The notes: generated from the letters alone by a model not told the origin. DNA of 64,000 nucleotides from Dickeya fangzhongdai (GCF_002812485.1 NZ_CP025003.1:992001-1056000); one strand, 5' to 3'; counted from the stretch's first letter, positions 1 to 9,944 are shown. Program-made: numbers and translations.

Positions 1-102
1 GCGCCGGAAGTGATCGCATTTGCGAAACAGCACGATATGCCGGTACTGACCATTGAGGATTTGGTGGCCTACCGTCAGGCGGCTGAGCGTAAAGCCAGCT
101 GA
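1..102 (+). CDS. ribB: 3,4-dihydroxy-2-butanone 4-phosphate synthase, C-terminal fragment
   Basis: Only the last 33 codons and the stop lie in the window; the gene begins upstream of the left edge. The frame reads through from base 1 and ends in a tail containing [11 protein letters not shown] followed by ERKAS, which I recognise as the C-terminus of enterobacterial RibB. The enzyme converts ribulose 5-phosphate to 3,4-dihydroxy-2-butanone 4-phosphate plus formate for riboflavin synthesis in the cytoplasm. A strong terminator follows 35 bases later. The call rests on a short tail, so it is good but not certain. Confidence 0.8.
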   Translation, partial: APEVIAFAKQHDMPVLTIEDLVAYRQAAERKAS

Positions 103-136
103 TTATCAGACGGCGCGCCGTCGACTCTTCTTCCTG

Positions 137-166
137 CAGGGCCGGTTTTCCGGCCCTGATTTTTTT
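137..166 (+). terminator. Rho-independent terminator after ribB
   Basis: Nine-bp perfect GC-rich stem (CAGGGCCGG / CCGGCCCTG) with a TTTT loop, followed by a run of T. It lies between ribB and the convergent tehB gene. Confidence 0.9.
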
Positions 167-178
167 CAGGCGTCAGGT

Positions 179-1042
179 TCAGGCTGGTTTCCGCGCCAGC
201 AGTGTGGCAAAGCGCAGTTTGATGCGGTTACCGTTGGCGTCGGTTTTGTGCAGTTCTCCCACATCCTCGTTGTATTTCACGATTTCCCAGTCACGGTAAT
301 AGTCGTGCAACTCGTTGTGCCCGAAGGTGAACGAGAACGGCATCGGGCAGGGGAAGTCGTCGGTGGACATGGCGGCGACGATCAGGTTATAGCCCCCGGC
401 GACGGTGTGCTCCTGCATATTGCTGATAATCGCCGGGATGCGCGCTCGTTCCAGAAACATGAACACCACTGTCGACAGGATGAAATCGTACTGGTGACGA
501 ATATCGGCCTGATTGATGTCGTGGACGAACGCCTCAATCCGGCTGAGCGGCTCATCAGCGATGATGCTATTGAGCTTATCAATGCTCATGACGTTCTTGT
601 CGCAGGCGGTGACGTCAAACCCTTTCAGGTTCAGGTAGAGCGCGTTGCGCCCGCCGCCACAGCCCAGATCCAGCGCTTTTCCCGGCTGCACATGACGCAC
701 AGCGTTGATCACTTCCGAGTGGGTGCGCGTCAGCTCATATTTTTTGTGGTAATAGTCTTCTGCCGTGCAGTAAAACCCCAACTGGCATTCCAGATCGTCT
801 GAAAACGAGACGATGCGATGCCAGCACTGCGGTTCAATGTAGGGCGGCTGCTGTTGTGGCGAGAAGTGGAAGCGTTCTTTGGTGTCGCCCTGTTCTGTCA
901 GCAGGTCGAAAGTCAGCTCGCCTTTTAAAATATGTAGCTTTGCCCAGGTGCCTTCTTTGGTGTTGTGTTTTTCCTGGAATGCCGCTGGCAGCGTGCTGCT
1001 GTTCCATACCGGCATGTGTTTATAGCAAATCAGTTCTTGCAT
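179..1042 (-). CDS. tehB: Tellurite methyltransferase TehB, long form with DUF1971 domain
   Basis: A 287-residue SAM-dependent methyltransferase. The N-terminal ~90 residues form the small cupin-like DUF1971 domain found in the longer TehB proteins (as in Haemophilus) and absent from the short E. coli form. The C-terminal part is a class I methyltransferase with the SAM-binding motif DLGCGGG at about residues 125-131 and an acidic residue after the next strand (CDKN). TehB detoxifies tellurite and related oxyanions in the cytoplasm. No tehA is adjacent. An NsrR-like palindrome lies ~175 bp upstream, with a decayed ERIC element between it and the start codon, which suggests nitric-oxide control. 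The gene is convergent with ribB and next to the norVW genes. Confidence 0.92.
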   Translation of the reverse strand: MQELICYKHMPVWNSSTLPAAFQEKHNTKEGTWAKLHILKGELTFDLLTEQGDTKERFHFSPQQQPPYIEPQCWHRIVSFSDDLECQLGFYCTAEDYYHKKYELTRTHSEVINAVRHVQPGKALDLGCGGGRNALYLNLKGFDVTACDKNVMSIDKLNSIIADEPLSRIEAFVHDINQADIRHQYDFILSTVVFMFLERARIPAIISNMQEHTVAGGYNLIVAAMSTDDFPCPMPFSFTFGHNELHDYYRDWEIVKYNEDVGELHKTDANGNRIKLRFATLLARKPA

Positions 1043-1071
1043 AAAGACCTCGTGCGTCCGCGTATCCCGCT

Positions 1072-1183
1072 ATATCCGTCATACTTCACGTTGCAGATGC
1101 GTTGGCGGCGTTCAAACCGGCGTAAGCCGATTTGCCACTCACCCAGTCGCCGCCTTTCTGCAACTCGAATTGTTTGGGGGACA
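1072..1183. repeat. Decayed ERIC (IRU) element
   Basis: The outer ends match the ERIC element at about 51095-51222: a left end with CCGTCATACTTC then TTGCAG.TGCGTTGG, and a right end with GCCGCCTTTCTGCAA and TCGAAT. The central core (the CACCCCAGTCACTTACTT region) is mostly lost, leaving ~112 bp. It sits in the tehB 5' leader. Confidence 0.7.
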
Positions 1184-1216
1184 TTCTATTAATCACGCAA
1201 TGGTGTGACCAGAAAT

Positions 1217-1233
1217 ATGTATTATAAATACAT
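1217..1233 (-). promoter_or_regulatory. NsrR-like operator overlapping a -10 box for tehB
   Basis: The 17-mer ATGTATTATAAATACAT matches the published gammaproteobacterial NsrR consensus ATGyATTTnAAATrCAT except at one central base. On the minus strand it contains TATAAT, a plausible -10 hexamer reading toward tehB. NsrR is a nitric-oxide-sensing Fe-S repressor. No convincing -35 box was seen. Confidence 0.6.
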
Positions 1234-1283
1234 GAAATAACGCTGCTGCCTGCATGGTGCCGTTGCTATCGACATGATGCGGC

Positions 1284-2453
1284 TCATGATGACAATTGCC
1301 GTAACAGCGGAAAGGCTTCTTTCATGCGATCGCCCCCCACGACGAACCCCCGCAACTGCTCTCCCACCACACCTTTTGCCACCATCCCGCCATGATCCGC
1401 GACGAGGTGCCAGACCAGTTCCGGGTTCTGCGTTTCGCCAGCCAGCTGTAATGGAAACAACGGGGTTTTCACTTTAATCAGCATCGCGGGCAGGGTGAGG
1501 GAACCGTTCCCTTCCGGCACATGCTTGACCGCGCTATTACCGGTGCTGGCTGCGATAATGCTGTTGGCTGCGATACTGGCGGTCAACTGAATCGGTTGTA
1601 AAAAGGGCAGCAGCTTGCCGTTGATTTCAGCGCAGTCTCCCAGCGCGTAAATATGCGGATCAGAGCTACGCAGCTGGCTGTCGGTCACGATGCCGCGATT
1701 AACCGCCAGTCCGGCGGCAGCGGCCAGCGAGGTATTGGCGCGCAATCCGATGGCGGAGATCACTTCGTCGACTTCCAGCGTGCGCCCGGACATCAACGTG
1801 ACTTTCAGGCCAGCGTCGGTTTTTTCCAGTTGCTGAAGTCCGGTATTGAGCATCAGTTCCACGCCTTGTTGCAGCAAGGCGGCTTGCAGCCGGGCGCTGA
1901 TTTCGACGGGCAGCAACGCAGAAAGAAGGTGCGATGCCCGATCCACCAGGGTGATCTGCTTACCGGCCAGCGCCATATCCATCGCCAGTTCGCTGCCGAT
2001 CAAACCCGCTCCCAGTATCAGAATGCGGGTTGCCTGCGTCAGGCGCGCTTCCGCCCGGCGATACTCCTGCTGACTGTTGAGCGTCAGCATCCACTGATGG
2101 CCGGGAATCGGCGGTATCACGGCGCTGGCGCCCGTCGCCAGCACCAGCGTGTGGTAATCGTAGCGCCGGGTATCGCACATGACCTGCCTCCGTCCGGCAT
2201 CAATGCCGGTGACGGGGGTGTGCGCCAACAGCGTAATCCGCTGTTCTTCGGCAAATTGCGCCGCGCTCATGCGCGTCAGATCGTCGGCGCGGCGATGCTG
2301 ACTGAGCACATGGCTCAGTTCCGGCTTGTTGTACTCGTCGCCGCTGTCGGCGGTGATCAGGCGAATCGGGCGTTGGGCATCCTGCTTACGCAGGTTTTTA
2401 ATCAGCTGCCGGGCGGCGAAACCCGCCCCGATAACAATGATTTCGTCAGACAT
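1284..2453 (-). CDS. norW: NADH:flavorubredoxin reductase
   Basis: A 389-residue FAD-dependent pyridine nucleotide-disulphide reductase family protein. The FAD-binding Rossmann motif IGAGFAA is at residues 7-13, a second dinucleotide motif (LGAGLIGSE, for NADH) at about 147, and an ALGDCAE FAD motif further on. NorW passes electrons from NADH to the rubredoxin domain of NorV, which reduces nitric oxide to nitrous oxide under low oxygen. It lies 25 bp downstream of norV on the same strand, forming the norVW operon driven by NorR and sigma-54. Length and order match the E. coli operon. Confidence 0.95.
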   Translation of the reverse strand: MSDEIIVIGAGFAARQLIKNLRKQDAQRPIRLITADSGDEYNKPELSHVLSQHRRADDLTRMSAAQFAEEQRITLLAHTPVTGIDAGRRQVMCDTRRYDYHTLVLATGASAVIPPIPGHQWMLTLNSQQEYRRAEARLTQATRILILGAGLIGSELAMDMALAGKQITLVDRASHLLSALLPVEISARLQAALLQQGVELMLNTGLQQLEKTDAGLKVTLMSGRTLEVDEVISAIGLRANTSLAAAAGLAVNRGIVTDSQLRSSDPHIYALGDCAEINGKLLPFLQPIQLTASIAANSIIAASTGNSAVKHVPEGNGSLTLPAMLIKVKTPLFPLQLAGETQNPELVWHLVADHGGMVAKGVVGEQLRGFVVGGDRMKEAFPLLRQLSS

Positions 2454-2468
2454 GGCCGTTCCTTATTA

Positions 2469-2500
2469 ATGGATAGGATTAAATATGGATAGGATTAAAC
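2469..2500. repeat. 16-bp tandem duplication at the norV 3' end
   Basis: Two adjacent copies of ATGGATAGGATTAAAY with period 16 (15 of 16 bases identical). The right copy holds the final norV codons and the duplicated copy lies after the stop. Confidence 0.85.
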
Positions 2501-3963
2501 ACGTCTTTGCCTAAGCCGCATTCGGGGCACAGGAAGCTGTCGGGCACATCAGACCAGGGCGTGCCCGGCGTGACGTCCTGCATGGGTTCGCCGATGGCGG
2601 GGTCGTAAATCCACTGGCATACGCTGCACTGCATCCGGTTGCTATCTTGCGCTGCTGACGTGCCGTTGCAGGCGCAGGTCGATGCCGCCGCCATGAGCGC
2701 CGGTGTTTCCGCCATCTCAGCCGTTTGGGGGGCTTCGATAGCGGCGGCGGGCGATACGGTTAACGGATGCAAGGCCCACTGCCGGGCAATTTCACGGCCA
2801 TGTTCCCGGCAGATTGCCAGCGCAGACCCGTCCGGACGCCACTTGGTTTTCAGCGACAGCGTGGTCTCAAAGCCGGCATCCATCAGCCGGGTCTGGATAC
2901 GGTCAACCGCGCCGCCGTTCCAGCCGTAACTGCCAAAGGCGGAGGCTTTCTTATTCTGGAAACGCAGACCGGTGATTTCCTCCAGCATGGCGGCTACTTT
3001 TGGCATCATTACGTTATTCATGGTGGAAGAACCGACCAGCACGCCTTTGGAGCGGAAGACCTGCGTCAGAATTTCGTTTTTATCGTGGCGGGCCACATTG
3101 TAGATTTTTACGGCGACACCCGGATCGACATCGTGGATGCCTTGCGCGATGGCGTCAGCCATCATGCGGGTGTTGTTGGACATGGTGTCGTAGAACAGCG
3201 TGATGCGATCTTCCTGATAGCTGTCGGCCCACCGCAAATAGTGATGAATAATCTGCGCCGGGTCGTCGCGCCACACCACACCGTGGGAGGTGGCGATCAT
3301 CGACAGCGGCAGGTTAAACCCCAGCACTTCGTTGATCTTGGCGGTGACCAGACGGCTGAACGGCGTCAGGATATTGGCGAAATAACGCTGGCATTGTTCA
3401 AACAGTTCACCCTGATCGACCTCATCGTTGAACAGATGCTCATCGCAGTAATGCTGGCCGAAAGCGTCATTGCTGAACAGGACTGCGTCGCCGCTCAGGT
3501 AGGTCATCATGCTGTCCGGCCAGTGCAGCATCGGGGTTTCGATGAATACCAGCTGCTTGCCATTGCCGATATCCAGCGAATCGCCGGTTTTGACGGTGTG
3601 GAAATGCCATTCCGGGTGATGGTGATGGCCGGTAATGGAGTCGATGGCGTTATGGGTGCAGTAGATCGGCGTATCGGGGATGTGGGACATCAGTTCGCTC
3701 AGCGCCCCGGCGTGATCTTCTTCGGCATGGTTGATGACGATGTAGTCGATCTGCGCCAGATCGATCTCCGCCATCAGGTTCTGGACGAAATCACGGCTGA
3801 ACTTGTGGTCAACGGTGTCGATCAGCACCGTTTTTTCTTCCCGGATCAGGTAGCTGTTATAGCTGCTGCCTTTCAGCGTTTTGTATTCGGTTCCGTGGAA
3901 GTCGCGCACTTCCCAATCCCGTTGCCCGACCCAGTGAATATTATTCTTAACATGAATAGACAT
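2479..3963 (-). CDS. norV: Anaerobic nitric oxide reductase flavorubredoxin
   Basis: A 494-residue protein with the three NorV modules in order: a metallo-beta-lactamase-like diiron domain (HAEEDHAG, with metal ligands H79, E81, D83), a flavodoxin domain binding FMN (about residues 255-395), and a C-terminal rubredoxin with CSVC and CPEC iron ligands. The linker before the rubredoxin is Ala-rich. It reduces NO to N2O in the cytoplasm with electrons from NorW. The start is preceded by TGGAG, and a sigma-54 promoter lies 43 bp upstream. It is divergent from norR, as in E. coli. The 3' end carries a short tandem duplication that does not change the protein. Confidence 0.96.
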   Translation of the reverse strand: MSIHVKNNIHWVGQRDWEVRDFHGTEYKTLKGSSYNSYLIREEKTVLIDTVDHKFSRDFVQNLMAEIDLAQIDYIVINHAEEDHAGALSELMSHIPDTPIYCTHNAIDSITGHHHHPEWHFHTVKTGDSLDIGNGKQLVFIETPMLHWPDSMMTYLSGDAVLFSNDAFGQHYCDEHLFNDEVDQGELFEQCQRYFANILTPFSRLVTAKINEVLGFNLPLSMIATSHGVVWRDDPAQIIHHYLRWADSYQEDRITLFYDTMSNNTRMMADAIAQGIHDVDPGVAVKIYNVARHDKNEILTQVFRSKGVLVGSSTMNNVMMPKVAAMLEEITGLRFQNKKASAFGSYGWNGGAVDRIQTRLMDAGFETTLSLKTKWRPDGSALAICREHGREIARQWALHPLTVSPAAAIEAPQTAEMAETPALMAAASTCACNGTSAAQDSNRMQCSVCQWIYDPAIGEPMQDVTPGTPWSDVPDSFLCPECGLGKDVFNPIHI

Positions 3964-4005
3964 CGTAACACTCCATTAGCGTATTTAAGGTGGATACGAT
4001 GTGAT

Positions 4006-4021
4006 TGCACGAGCCGTGCCA
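4006..4021 (-). promoter_or_regulatory. Sigma-54 promoter of norVW
   Basis: On the minus strand the sequence TGGCACGGCTCGTGCA fits the -24/-12 consensus TGGCAC-N5-TTGCA with one mismatch and correct GG-to-GC spacing. It lies 43-58 bp upstream of the norV start and downstream of three NorR sites. Confidence 0.88.
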
Positions 4022-4064
4022 GATTTTATTTATTTGATTTTTAAGTACTTTAAAAATAAACATT

Positions 4065-4119
4065 GTCATTATGACAATGACTGAGTAATGTCTTTTTGAC
4101 ACTTATTTGTGAAAAAGAC
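4065..4119. promoter_or_regulatory. Three NorR enhancer sites
   Basis: Three 11-bp GT-N7-AC sites: GTCATTATGAC (4065-4075), GTCTTTTTGAC (4090-4100) and GTGAAAAAGAC (4109-4119). Three NorR sites upstream of the norVW sigma-54 promoter is the arrangement known from E. coli. The third ends five bases before the norR start, so NorR could also affect its own expression. Confidence 0.88.
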
Positions 4120-4124
4120 ACACC

Positions 4125-5651
4125 ATGCCGCTATCGATAGATTCCTTTGCGCACATTGCCATTGAACTGCAACAAGGGCTTTCAACCCGGGACCGTTTTC
4201 AGCGCCTGCTCAACGGCTTGCGCCAGCTGTTATGCTGCGATGCGGCAGCGTTGCTGCGTTATGAAAGCCAGCTGTTGCGTCCGCTGGCGACCGATGGACT
4301 GGCGCCGGACGTGCTGGGGCGACGTTTCCGGTTATCCGAGCATCCCCGGCTGGAGGCGATAGCCCGGGCGGGCGACGTGGTGCGTTTCCCGGCGGACAGC
4401 CAGCTTCCGGATCCTTACGATGGCCTGATTCCCGGCCAGGAAGCGTTGAAGGTCCATGCCTGCGTTGGTCTGCCGCTGTTTGCTCACCACACGTTGATCG
4501 GCGTGCTGACCATTGATGGTATGGATCCCCACCAGTTCGATCATTTCAGCGATGAAGAACTGCGGCTGATTGGCGCGATGGCGGCCGTTGCCTTGAGCAA
4601 TGCGTTGCTGATGGAGCAACTGGAACGGCAAACGCTGGCGCCGCTGCCAGACGCCGCTCCCATGACGGAGGCGAATGCTGACGAGATGGTGGGATTGTCT
4701 GCGCCCATGCAGCAGTTGAAAAAAGAAGTGGCTATCGTGGCCGACAGCGATCTTAACGTGCTGATCATGGGGGAAACCGGGGTCGGCAAGGAGCTGGTGG
4801 CGCGGGCCATCCATCAGGGGTCGCGGCGTGCGGACCGTCCGCTGGTGTATCTGAACTGTGCCGCGCTGCCGGAGTCGGTGGCGGAAAGCGAGCTGTTTGG
4901 TCACGTGAAAGGGGCGTTTACCGGCGCGATCCATCATCGTACCGGTAAGTTCGAACTGGCGGACAACGGTACGCTGTTTCTGGATGAAATTGGCGAGTTG
5001 TCGCTGACGTTACAGGCCAAGCTGCTGCGGGTATTGCAGTACGGCGATTTGCAGCGCGTAGGCGACGACAGTAGCCTGAAAGTGGATGTGCGCGTGCTGG
5101 CGGCCACCAACCGGGATTTAAAACAGTCGGTGCAGGAAGGCGCTTTTCGCGCCGATCTATTCCATCGCCTGAGCGTGTTTCCGCTGTCGGTGCCGCCGCT
5201 GCGGGCGCGCGGTCAGGATATTGCCTTGCTGGCCGGGTTTTTCTGCGAGCGCAGCCGGGCCCGGCTGGGGTTGCAGCGTCTGGCGTTGTCGCCGGAAGCG
5301 ACCCATTTGCTGACGTGTTATCCGTGGCCGGGGAATGTGCGCGAGCTGGAACATGTGATCTACCGGGCGACCATTGTGGCGCGGGCCGGTGGGGCGACCG
5401 GCGATCTGACATTGCGCCCGGAACATTTGAATCTGGACGGCGTTTTGCCTGACGGGCCTCGCCCGGCCGCCGTCGATACCGTGCCGCCGTGGCGCGGCAT
5501 CAGCCTGCGGGACGCGACGGAGCATTATCAGCGGCAGGTGATTAGCGACACGCTGGCGCGACATCAGGGCAACTGGTCGTCCTGCGCCCGCGAACTGGCG
5601 GTGGATAGCGGCAACCTGCACCGAATGGCAAAACGGTTGGGAATAAAATAA
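4125..5651 (+). CDS. norR: Nitric oxide-responsive sigma-54 activator
   Basis: A 508-residue enhancer-binding protein. An N-terminal GAF domain (about 1-170) in this family holds the non-haem iron that senses NO. The central AAA+ domain has Walker A GETGVGKE, the sigma-54 contact loop GAFTGA and a Walker [10 protein letters not shown] Fis-type helix-turn-helix lies at the extreme C-terminus. It activates the divergent norVW promoter after NO binding. The start is the ATG just beyond the third NorR site; no good Shine-Dalgarno is visible because the leader is an A-rich operator. Confidence 0.96.
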   Translation: MPLSIDSFAHIAIELQQGLSTRDRFQRLLNGLRQLLCCDAAALLRYESQLLRPLATDGLAPDVLGRRFRLSEHPRLEAIARAGDVVRFPADSQLPDPYDGLIPGQEALKVHACVGLPLFAHHTLIGVLTIDGMDPHQFDHFSDEELRLIGAMAAVALSNALLMEQLERQTLAPLPDAAPMTEANADEMVGLSAPMQQLKKEVAIVADSDLNVLIMGETGVGKELVARAIHQGSRRADRPLVYLNCAALPESVAESELFGHVKGAFTGAIHHRTGKFELADNGTLFLDEIGELSLTLQAKLLRVLQYGDLQRVGDDSSLKVDVRVLAATNRDLKQSVQEGAFRADLFHRLSVFPLSVPPLRARGQDIALLAGFFCERSRARLGLQRLALSPEATHLLTCYPWPGNVRELEHVIYRATIVARAGGATGDLTLRPEHLNLDGVLPDGPRPAAVDTVPPWRGISLRDATEHYQRQVISDTLARHQGNWSSCARELAVDSGNLHRMAKRLGIK

Positions 5652-5677
5652 CAAACCCCGGCATGCGCCGGGGTTTG
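5652..5677. terminator. Bidirectional terminator between norR and fumA
   Basis: Eleven-bp perfect stem (CAAACCCCGGC / GCCGGGGTTTG) with an ATGC loop, starting right after the norR stop. The A/T ends suit both of the convergent genes. Confidence 0.88.
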
Positions 5678-5697
5678 AAGGACAAGCTAACGGATAA

Positions 5698-7341
5698 TCA
5701 ACCGCAGCGGGTGCATTTCTGCGACTGGATCACCTGGAAGAAGTCGTTGCCTTTGTCATCCACCAGAATGAAGGCCGGGAAGTCTTCCACTTCGATTTTC
5801 CAGATAGCTTCCATACCCAGTTCCGGGTATTCCACGCACTCCAGGCTCTTGATGCTGTTTTGCGCCAGAATCGCCGCCGGGCCGCCGATGCTGCCGAGGT
5901 AGAAACCGCCGTGTTTATTACAGGCGTCGGTCACCTGCTGGCTGCGGTTGCCCTTGGCCAGCATGATCATGCTGCCGCCGTGGGATTGCAGCAGATCAAC
6001 GTAGGAGTCCATGCGGCCGGCGGTGGTGGGGCCGAGCGAACCGGAGGCATAGCCTTCCGGCGTTTTGGCTGGCCCGGCGTAATAGATCGGGTGATCTTTC
6101 ACGTATTGCGGCAGTTCGCCGCCGTTGTCCAGCAGCTCTTTCAGCTTGGCGTGCGCAATGTCGCGCGCCACGATGATGGTGCCGTTGAGCGACAGGCGGG
6201 TGGACACCGGGTACTGCGACAGCGTCTTGAGAATGTCGGCCATCGGACGATTCAGGTCGATGCGCACCACTTCGCCTTCGCCGGCCTGACGCAGGTGGTC
6301 CGGAATGTATTTGCCGGGGTTGGTTTCCAACTGCTCCAGCCAGATACCCTGACGGTTGATCTTGGCTTTGATGTTGCGGTCCGCCGAGCAGGACACGCCC
6401 ATGCCGACCGGGCAGGAGGCGCCATGACGCGGCAGGCGAATCACGCGCACATCGTGGGCGAAGTATTTGCCGCCGAACTGGGCGCCGAGCCCCAGATTAC
6501 GGGCTTCTTCCAGCAGTTCCTGTTCCAGCGCCACATCGCGGAACGCCTGACCGTGCTCGTTGCCTTCGGTCGGCAGTTCGTCATAGTAGCGGGTGGAGGC
6601 CAGTTTGACGGTTTTCAGGTTGGTTTCCGCCGACGTGCCGCCGATGACGAAGGCAATGTGGTACGGCGGGCAGGCCGCGGTACCCAGCGTACGCATTTTT
6701 TCCACCAGGTAGTTTGTCAGCTTGCCCGGCGAGAGCAGCGCTTTGGTTTCCTGATACAGATAGGTCTTGTTGGCGGAACCGCCGCCTTTGGTGACGAACA
6801 GGAATTTGTACTCATCGCCTTCGGTGCTGTAGAGGTCGATCTGCGCCGGCAGGTTGGTGCCGGTGTTGACCTCTTGGTACATGTCCAGCGCCGCGTTCTG
6901 GGAGTAACGCAGGTTGTCTTCGATAAAGGTGTTGTACACCCCGCGCGACAGCGCTTCGGCGTCGTTGCCGCCGGTCCATACGCGCTGGCCTTTCTTGCCG
7001 ACGATAATGGCGGTGCCGGTGTCCTGACAGGTAGGCAGGATGCCTTTGGCGGCGATTTCGGAGTTACGCAGGAATTGCAGGGCGACATAACGGTCGTTTT
7101 CGCTGGCTTCCGGGTCGAGCAGGATATCGGCGACCTGTTGCTGGTGGGAAGGGCGCAGCAGGAAAGAGGCATCGTGGAATGCCTGCTGGGCCAACAGCGT
7201 CAGCCCCTGCGGGTCGACTTTGAGAATATCCTGGCCTTCAAACTGGCTAACGGAAACAAAATCGCTGCTGATTAAGCGATATTCGGTTTTATCCTTCGCT
7301 AATGGAAACGGATCTTGGTAATAGAACGGTTTATTCGACAT
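5698..7341 (-). CDS. fumA: Class I fumarate hydratase (4Fe-4S)
   Basis: A 547-residue iron-sulphur fumarase of the FumA/FumB type, interconverting fumarate and L-malate in the TCA cycle. Cluster-type cysteines are seen in LPTCQDTG (~C105) and GVSCSADRN, and the protein ends in CTRCG. Length agrees with E. coli FumA (548). The sequence does not separate FumA from FumB, so the symbol is by homology. It is a single gene with a terminator on its 3' side and a ~430-bp gap upstream that presumably holds its promoter. Confidence 0.95.
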   Translation of the reverse strand: MSNKPFYYQDPFPLAKDKTEYRLISSDFVSVSQFEGQDILKVDPQGLTLLAQQAFHDASFLLRPSHQQQVADILLDPEASENDRYVALQFLRNSEIAAKGILPTCQDTGTAIIVGKKGQRVWTGGNDAEALSRGVYNTFIEDNLRYSQNAALDMYQEVNTGTNLPAQIDLYSTEGDEYKFLFVTKGGGSANKTYLYQETKALLSPGKLTNYLVEKMRTLGTAACPPYHIAFVIGGTSAETNLKTVKLASTRYYDELPTEGNEHGQAFRDVALEQELLEEARNLGLGAQFGGKYFAHDVRVIRLPRHGASCPVGMGVSCSADRNIKAKINRQGIWLEQLETNPGKYIPDHLRQAGEGEVVRIDLNRPMADILKTLSQYPVSTRLSLNGTIIVARDIAHAKLKELLDNGGELPQYVKDHPIYYAGPAKTPEGYASGSLGPTTAGRMDSYVDLLQSHGGSMIMLAKGNRSQQVTDACNKHGGFYLGSIGGPAAILAQNSIKSLECVEYPELGMEAIWKIEVEDFPAFILVDDKGNDFFQVIQSQKCTRCG

Positions 7342-7775
7342 ATTCTTCTCACTTGCAGCCGCATAATTGAGTGATTCATCGGGTCTTATTTTCCGTCTAG
7401 GGCTTTTGTGCCGGTCTTATTGTTGTGTCAATCGCCTCGGGCACGACGACAAAAGCAATAAACGTCGGGTGATATTCCTTAACTTGCGCCAGTACCGCGC
7501 CCCTTGAGGGATACCGCCTCACATACTATGGCTTTATGACAGGGAGTACCACGCCAACAAGTCACATTATTTTTATCTCTGTCATGTTTTCGTTGAAAAT
7601 ATATCTCAGACCGAAACGTGACGAGGTTGCCGGCAAAAATGACCGCTGGGCGCGCCATATTAAGTCATTTATTTAAATTAATTAAGTGCGGCGTGCGATA
7701 ACGCAATATCCATTAAATAAATAAGGTTTATTGATTACCCAATTGAATAGGGCATCAGGCCTTACGAGCAGATAT
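7342..7775. other. Intergenic region upstream of fumA
   Basis: No credible coding frame. It should contain the fumA promoter and the 3' end of the LysR gene's transcript. I looked for FNR (TTGAT-N4-ATCAA) and CRP sites and found none convincing. Confidence 0.5.
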
Positions 7776-8642
7776 TCATTCACGCTGTTCCAGCAGGGTA
7801 TCGATCAGCCACAGGCCGGCCGGGCCGGGTGGAAAAGGGCGCGACCAGGCGATGTCCACCTCAATTTTCCGCGGCCAGCCGGGCAGCGCCAGTTCCACCA
7901 GCCGGTTGCGCGCGTACTCGTTCACCAGCCAGCGCGGCAGGATACTCCAGCCAAACCCCTGTTCCGCCATTTCCAGCAGCATCAGGTACGACGGCGTCGA
8001 CCAGGTAGCGCCTTCGGACTGCGGCCGCTCCCGCTGGCTGTAGGTGTGAAGGCACAACTGACGCGCCGTGGCGAGCTGTTCCTGCGTCACCGGCGCGTGC
8101 TGCGCCAACGGGTGGCTGTGGGCCGCGTAGATCGCCATTTCGGTTGTCACCTGTAGCCGGGATACCGCAATGTCGATGGGGTAATGCGCCTGCGCCTGCA
8201 ACACGCCGACATGGGCGCGCTGCGACTGCAGCAGGTCCACGACGTCCTCGTCTTCCGCAATCAGGCACTCGAACTCCACATCAGGAAAACGCTCGGCGAA
8301 ACGCTGCAATACCGGGTAGTAGTGGCGGCACTGCCAGGTGTCCGACAGCACAAAGGTCAGCCGCGGCTCCACCTTGTCCGCCAGCCGGATCGCCAGTTCG
8401 TCCAGCGCTTCGCTGGCGGACAAAATCGCTTTGACGTGGCTGAGTACCTTGCGCCCTTCATCGGTCAGCACCGGCTGATGACCGCGCCTGTCGAACAGCG
8501 TCAGGCCCAGATCCGCCTCCAGATTCGCCACCGCGGTACTGACGGTGGACTGGCTTTTTTGCAGATGACGGGCCGCCGCGGAAAAAGAACCGGTATTCAC
8601 GGTGGCCATAAACGCCAGCAGGGATTCAGGAGAATAACGCAT
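7776..8642 (-). CDS. LysR-family regulator divergent from a PACE efflux gene
   Basis: A 288-residue LysR-type regulator: winged helix-turn-helix in the first ~60 residues (SFSAAARHLQKSQSTVS) and a periplasmic-binding-like effector domain after. It is divergent from the PACE transporter gene with a 106-bp gap. LysR/PACE divergent pairs are common (AceR/AceI in Acinetobacter is the studied example), so it probably controls the transporter in response to a cationic compound. The ligand cannot be read from the sequence. Confidence 0.9.
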   Translation of the reverse strand: MRYSPESLLAFMATVNTGSFSAAARHLQKSQSTVSTAVANLEADLGLTLFDRRGHQPVLTDEGRKVLSHVKAILSASEALDELAIRLADKVEPRLTFVLSDTWQCRHYYPVLQRFAERFPDVEFECLIAEDEDVVDLLQSQRAHVGVLQAQAHYPIDIAVSRLQVTTEMAIYAAHSHPLAQHAPVTQEQLATARQLCLHTYSQRERPQSEGATWSTPSYLMLLEMAEQGFGWSILPRWLVNEYARNRLVELALPGWPRKIEVDIAWSRPFPPGPAGLWLIDTLLEQRE

Positions 8643-8748
8643 CGCCGACTCTATCGCTTTTTTAGATGGAAACTAATTTAACACTATTGGTTATTTCGAT
8701 GAGAATGGCAACCCGCAATCGCAGTCATGCAGGCCGAAGGAGAAAAAC

Positions 8749-9213
8749 ATGCAACAGCAAGTCCAGCGCAGCGCGCGCCATGAACACAAAACACTCCGTG
8801 AGCGGATGGCGCATGCCGTCGGTTTCGAGGTGATGGCGTTACTGATTTGCGCCCCGATCGGCGCCTGGGTACTCGGGCGCTCGATCCTGCAGGTTGGCGC
8901 GCTGTCGATAATGCTGTCCAGCGTGGCGATGGTCTGGAACGTGGCGTACAACAGCCTGTTTGATCGCCTATGGCCGGTCAGCCGAATCAGACGCGGCCTG
9001 TGGGTGCGTATGGGGCACGCGCTGGGTTTCGAAGGCGGCTTTATCCTTATTGGCTTGCCGCTGGCGGCGTGGATGCTGGATATCACCCTGTGGCAGGCGC
9101 TGATGGTGGAGATTGGTTTCTTCCTGTTCTTCCTGCCGTATACCATGGCCTACAACTGGCTGTACGATCTGCTGCGCGAGCGGCTGTTGGCGACCGCGGT
9201 ACAAGGGCGCTAG
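8749..9213 (+). CDS. PACE-family (bacterial transmembrane pair) efflux protein
   Basis: A 154-residue inner-membrane protein built of two similar halves, each with two predicted helices. Each half carries the family signature: HAVGFE (E27) with WNVAYN in the first, and HALGFE with YNWLYD in the second. PACE proteins such as AceI export biocides like chlorhexidine and short-chain diamines with proton coupling, and the N-terminal Glu of GFE is the key protonation site. The ATG follows an AAGGAGAAAA ribosome-binding site. It pairs with the divergent LysR gene. Confidence 0.92.
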   Translation: MQQQVQRSARHEHKTLRERMAHAVGFEVMALLICAPIGAWVLGRSILQVGALSIMLSSVAMVWNVAYNSLFDRLWPVSRIRRGLWVRMGHALGFEGGFILIGLPLAAWMLDITLWQALMVEIGFFLFFLPYTMAYNWLYDLLRERLLATAVQGR

Positions 9214-9224
9214 CCGCACGGCAA

Positions 9225-9252
9225 AGGAGAGAGGCGGCGTCGTCTCTCTCCT
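9225..9252. terminator. Inverted repeat between convergent genes
   Basis: Nine-bp stem AGGAGAGAG / CTCTCTCCT with a 10-nt loop, between the PACE gene and the convergent glycosylase gene. There is no clear T-run, so terminator function is uncertain. Confidence 0.45.
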
Positions 9253-9269
9253 GGCATTGGCCGTTTGCG

Positions 9270-9944
9270 TTACTGACGCAGCGACGCCCGGTATTCGGCG
9301 TAATCCGGCATATGGGGAATACGCCACAGATACCAGGCGGCCAGCGTGCGGTAAGGGCGGCAGGGTTCGCTCATCTCCAGCATCGCTTTGCGCGTCGGGT
9401 CCTGCGACAGGCGGTACAGATAACGAAACCCCTGTTTGATGCCGAGATCGTCCACCGGCATGATGTCCATCCGCTCCAGCGTGGAGATCAGCAGCATTTC
9501 CACCGTCCAGCGGCCGATGCCTTTCAGCGTGCAAAGCCGCTCGATCAAGGTTTCGTCATCCAGATGTTCCGCCTCCGCCCGCCCTGGCACCAGCCCGCTC
9601 AGTACCCCTTGGGCAATCCCTTTGACCGTGTCGATTTTGCGGGCGGAAAAGCCGCACTGGCGCAAGACCTCCGGTTCGCATGCCGTCAGTTGCCCGGCGG
9701 AGGGAAAGCCGCCTTCACCGACCTCGAAGCGCAACTGCAATTTACCGATGATGGCCGCGGCGGCGCGGTTGCTGAGTTGCTGGCTGGCGACCGCCCGAAT
9801 CAGCGCGTCGTAAGGTTCCCGCGCCGGGCGGCTTTCAAAACGAATATGCCCGACGCCGTCGATCAGCCGCGCCCAGTGCGCGTCAATGGCGGCAAGATGG
9901 GCGAGAGCCTGGGGTTCGTCGAACGGGAGCGGCGATGGCGTCAT
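9270..9944 (-). CDS. DNA-3-methyladenine glycosylase II (AlkA/MAG-like)
   Basis: A 224-residue HhH-GPD base-excision glycosylase. The helix-hairpin-helix LKGIGRWTVEML lies at 140-151, followed by the catalytic aspartate region MPVDDLGIK (D165/D166). It is shorter than E. coli AlkA (282) because it lacks the AlkA N-terminal domain, so it resembles the compact MAG-type branch. It removes N3-alkylated purines from DNA. The gene is divergent from alkB across a ~480-bp gap, and the pair forms an alkylation-damage repair locus. No Ada box could be recognised with confidence. Confidence 0.9.
   Translation of the reverse strand: MTPSPLPFDEPQALAHLAAIDAHWARLIDGVGHIRFESRPAREPYDALIRAVASQQLSNRAAAAIIGKLQLRFEVGEGGFPSAGQLTACEPEVLRQCGFSARKIDTVKGIAQGVLSGLVPGRAEAEHLDDETLIERLCTLKGIGRWTVEMLLISTLERMDIMPVDDLGIKQGFRYLYRLSQDPTRKAMLEMSEPCRPYRTLAAWYLWRIPHMPDYAEYRASLRQ

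Noticed and set aside
53..802. 249-codon plus-strand frame opposite tehB
   Set aside because: It overlaps tehB almost completely on the opposite strand and also the ribB end and terminator; the translation resembles no family.
7342..7775. FNR or CRP site for fumA
   Set aside because: Only partial half-sites such as TTGTTGTGTCAA were found, with the wrong spacing.
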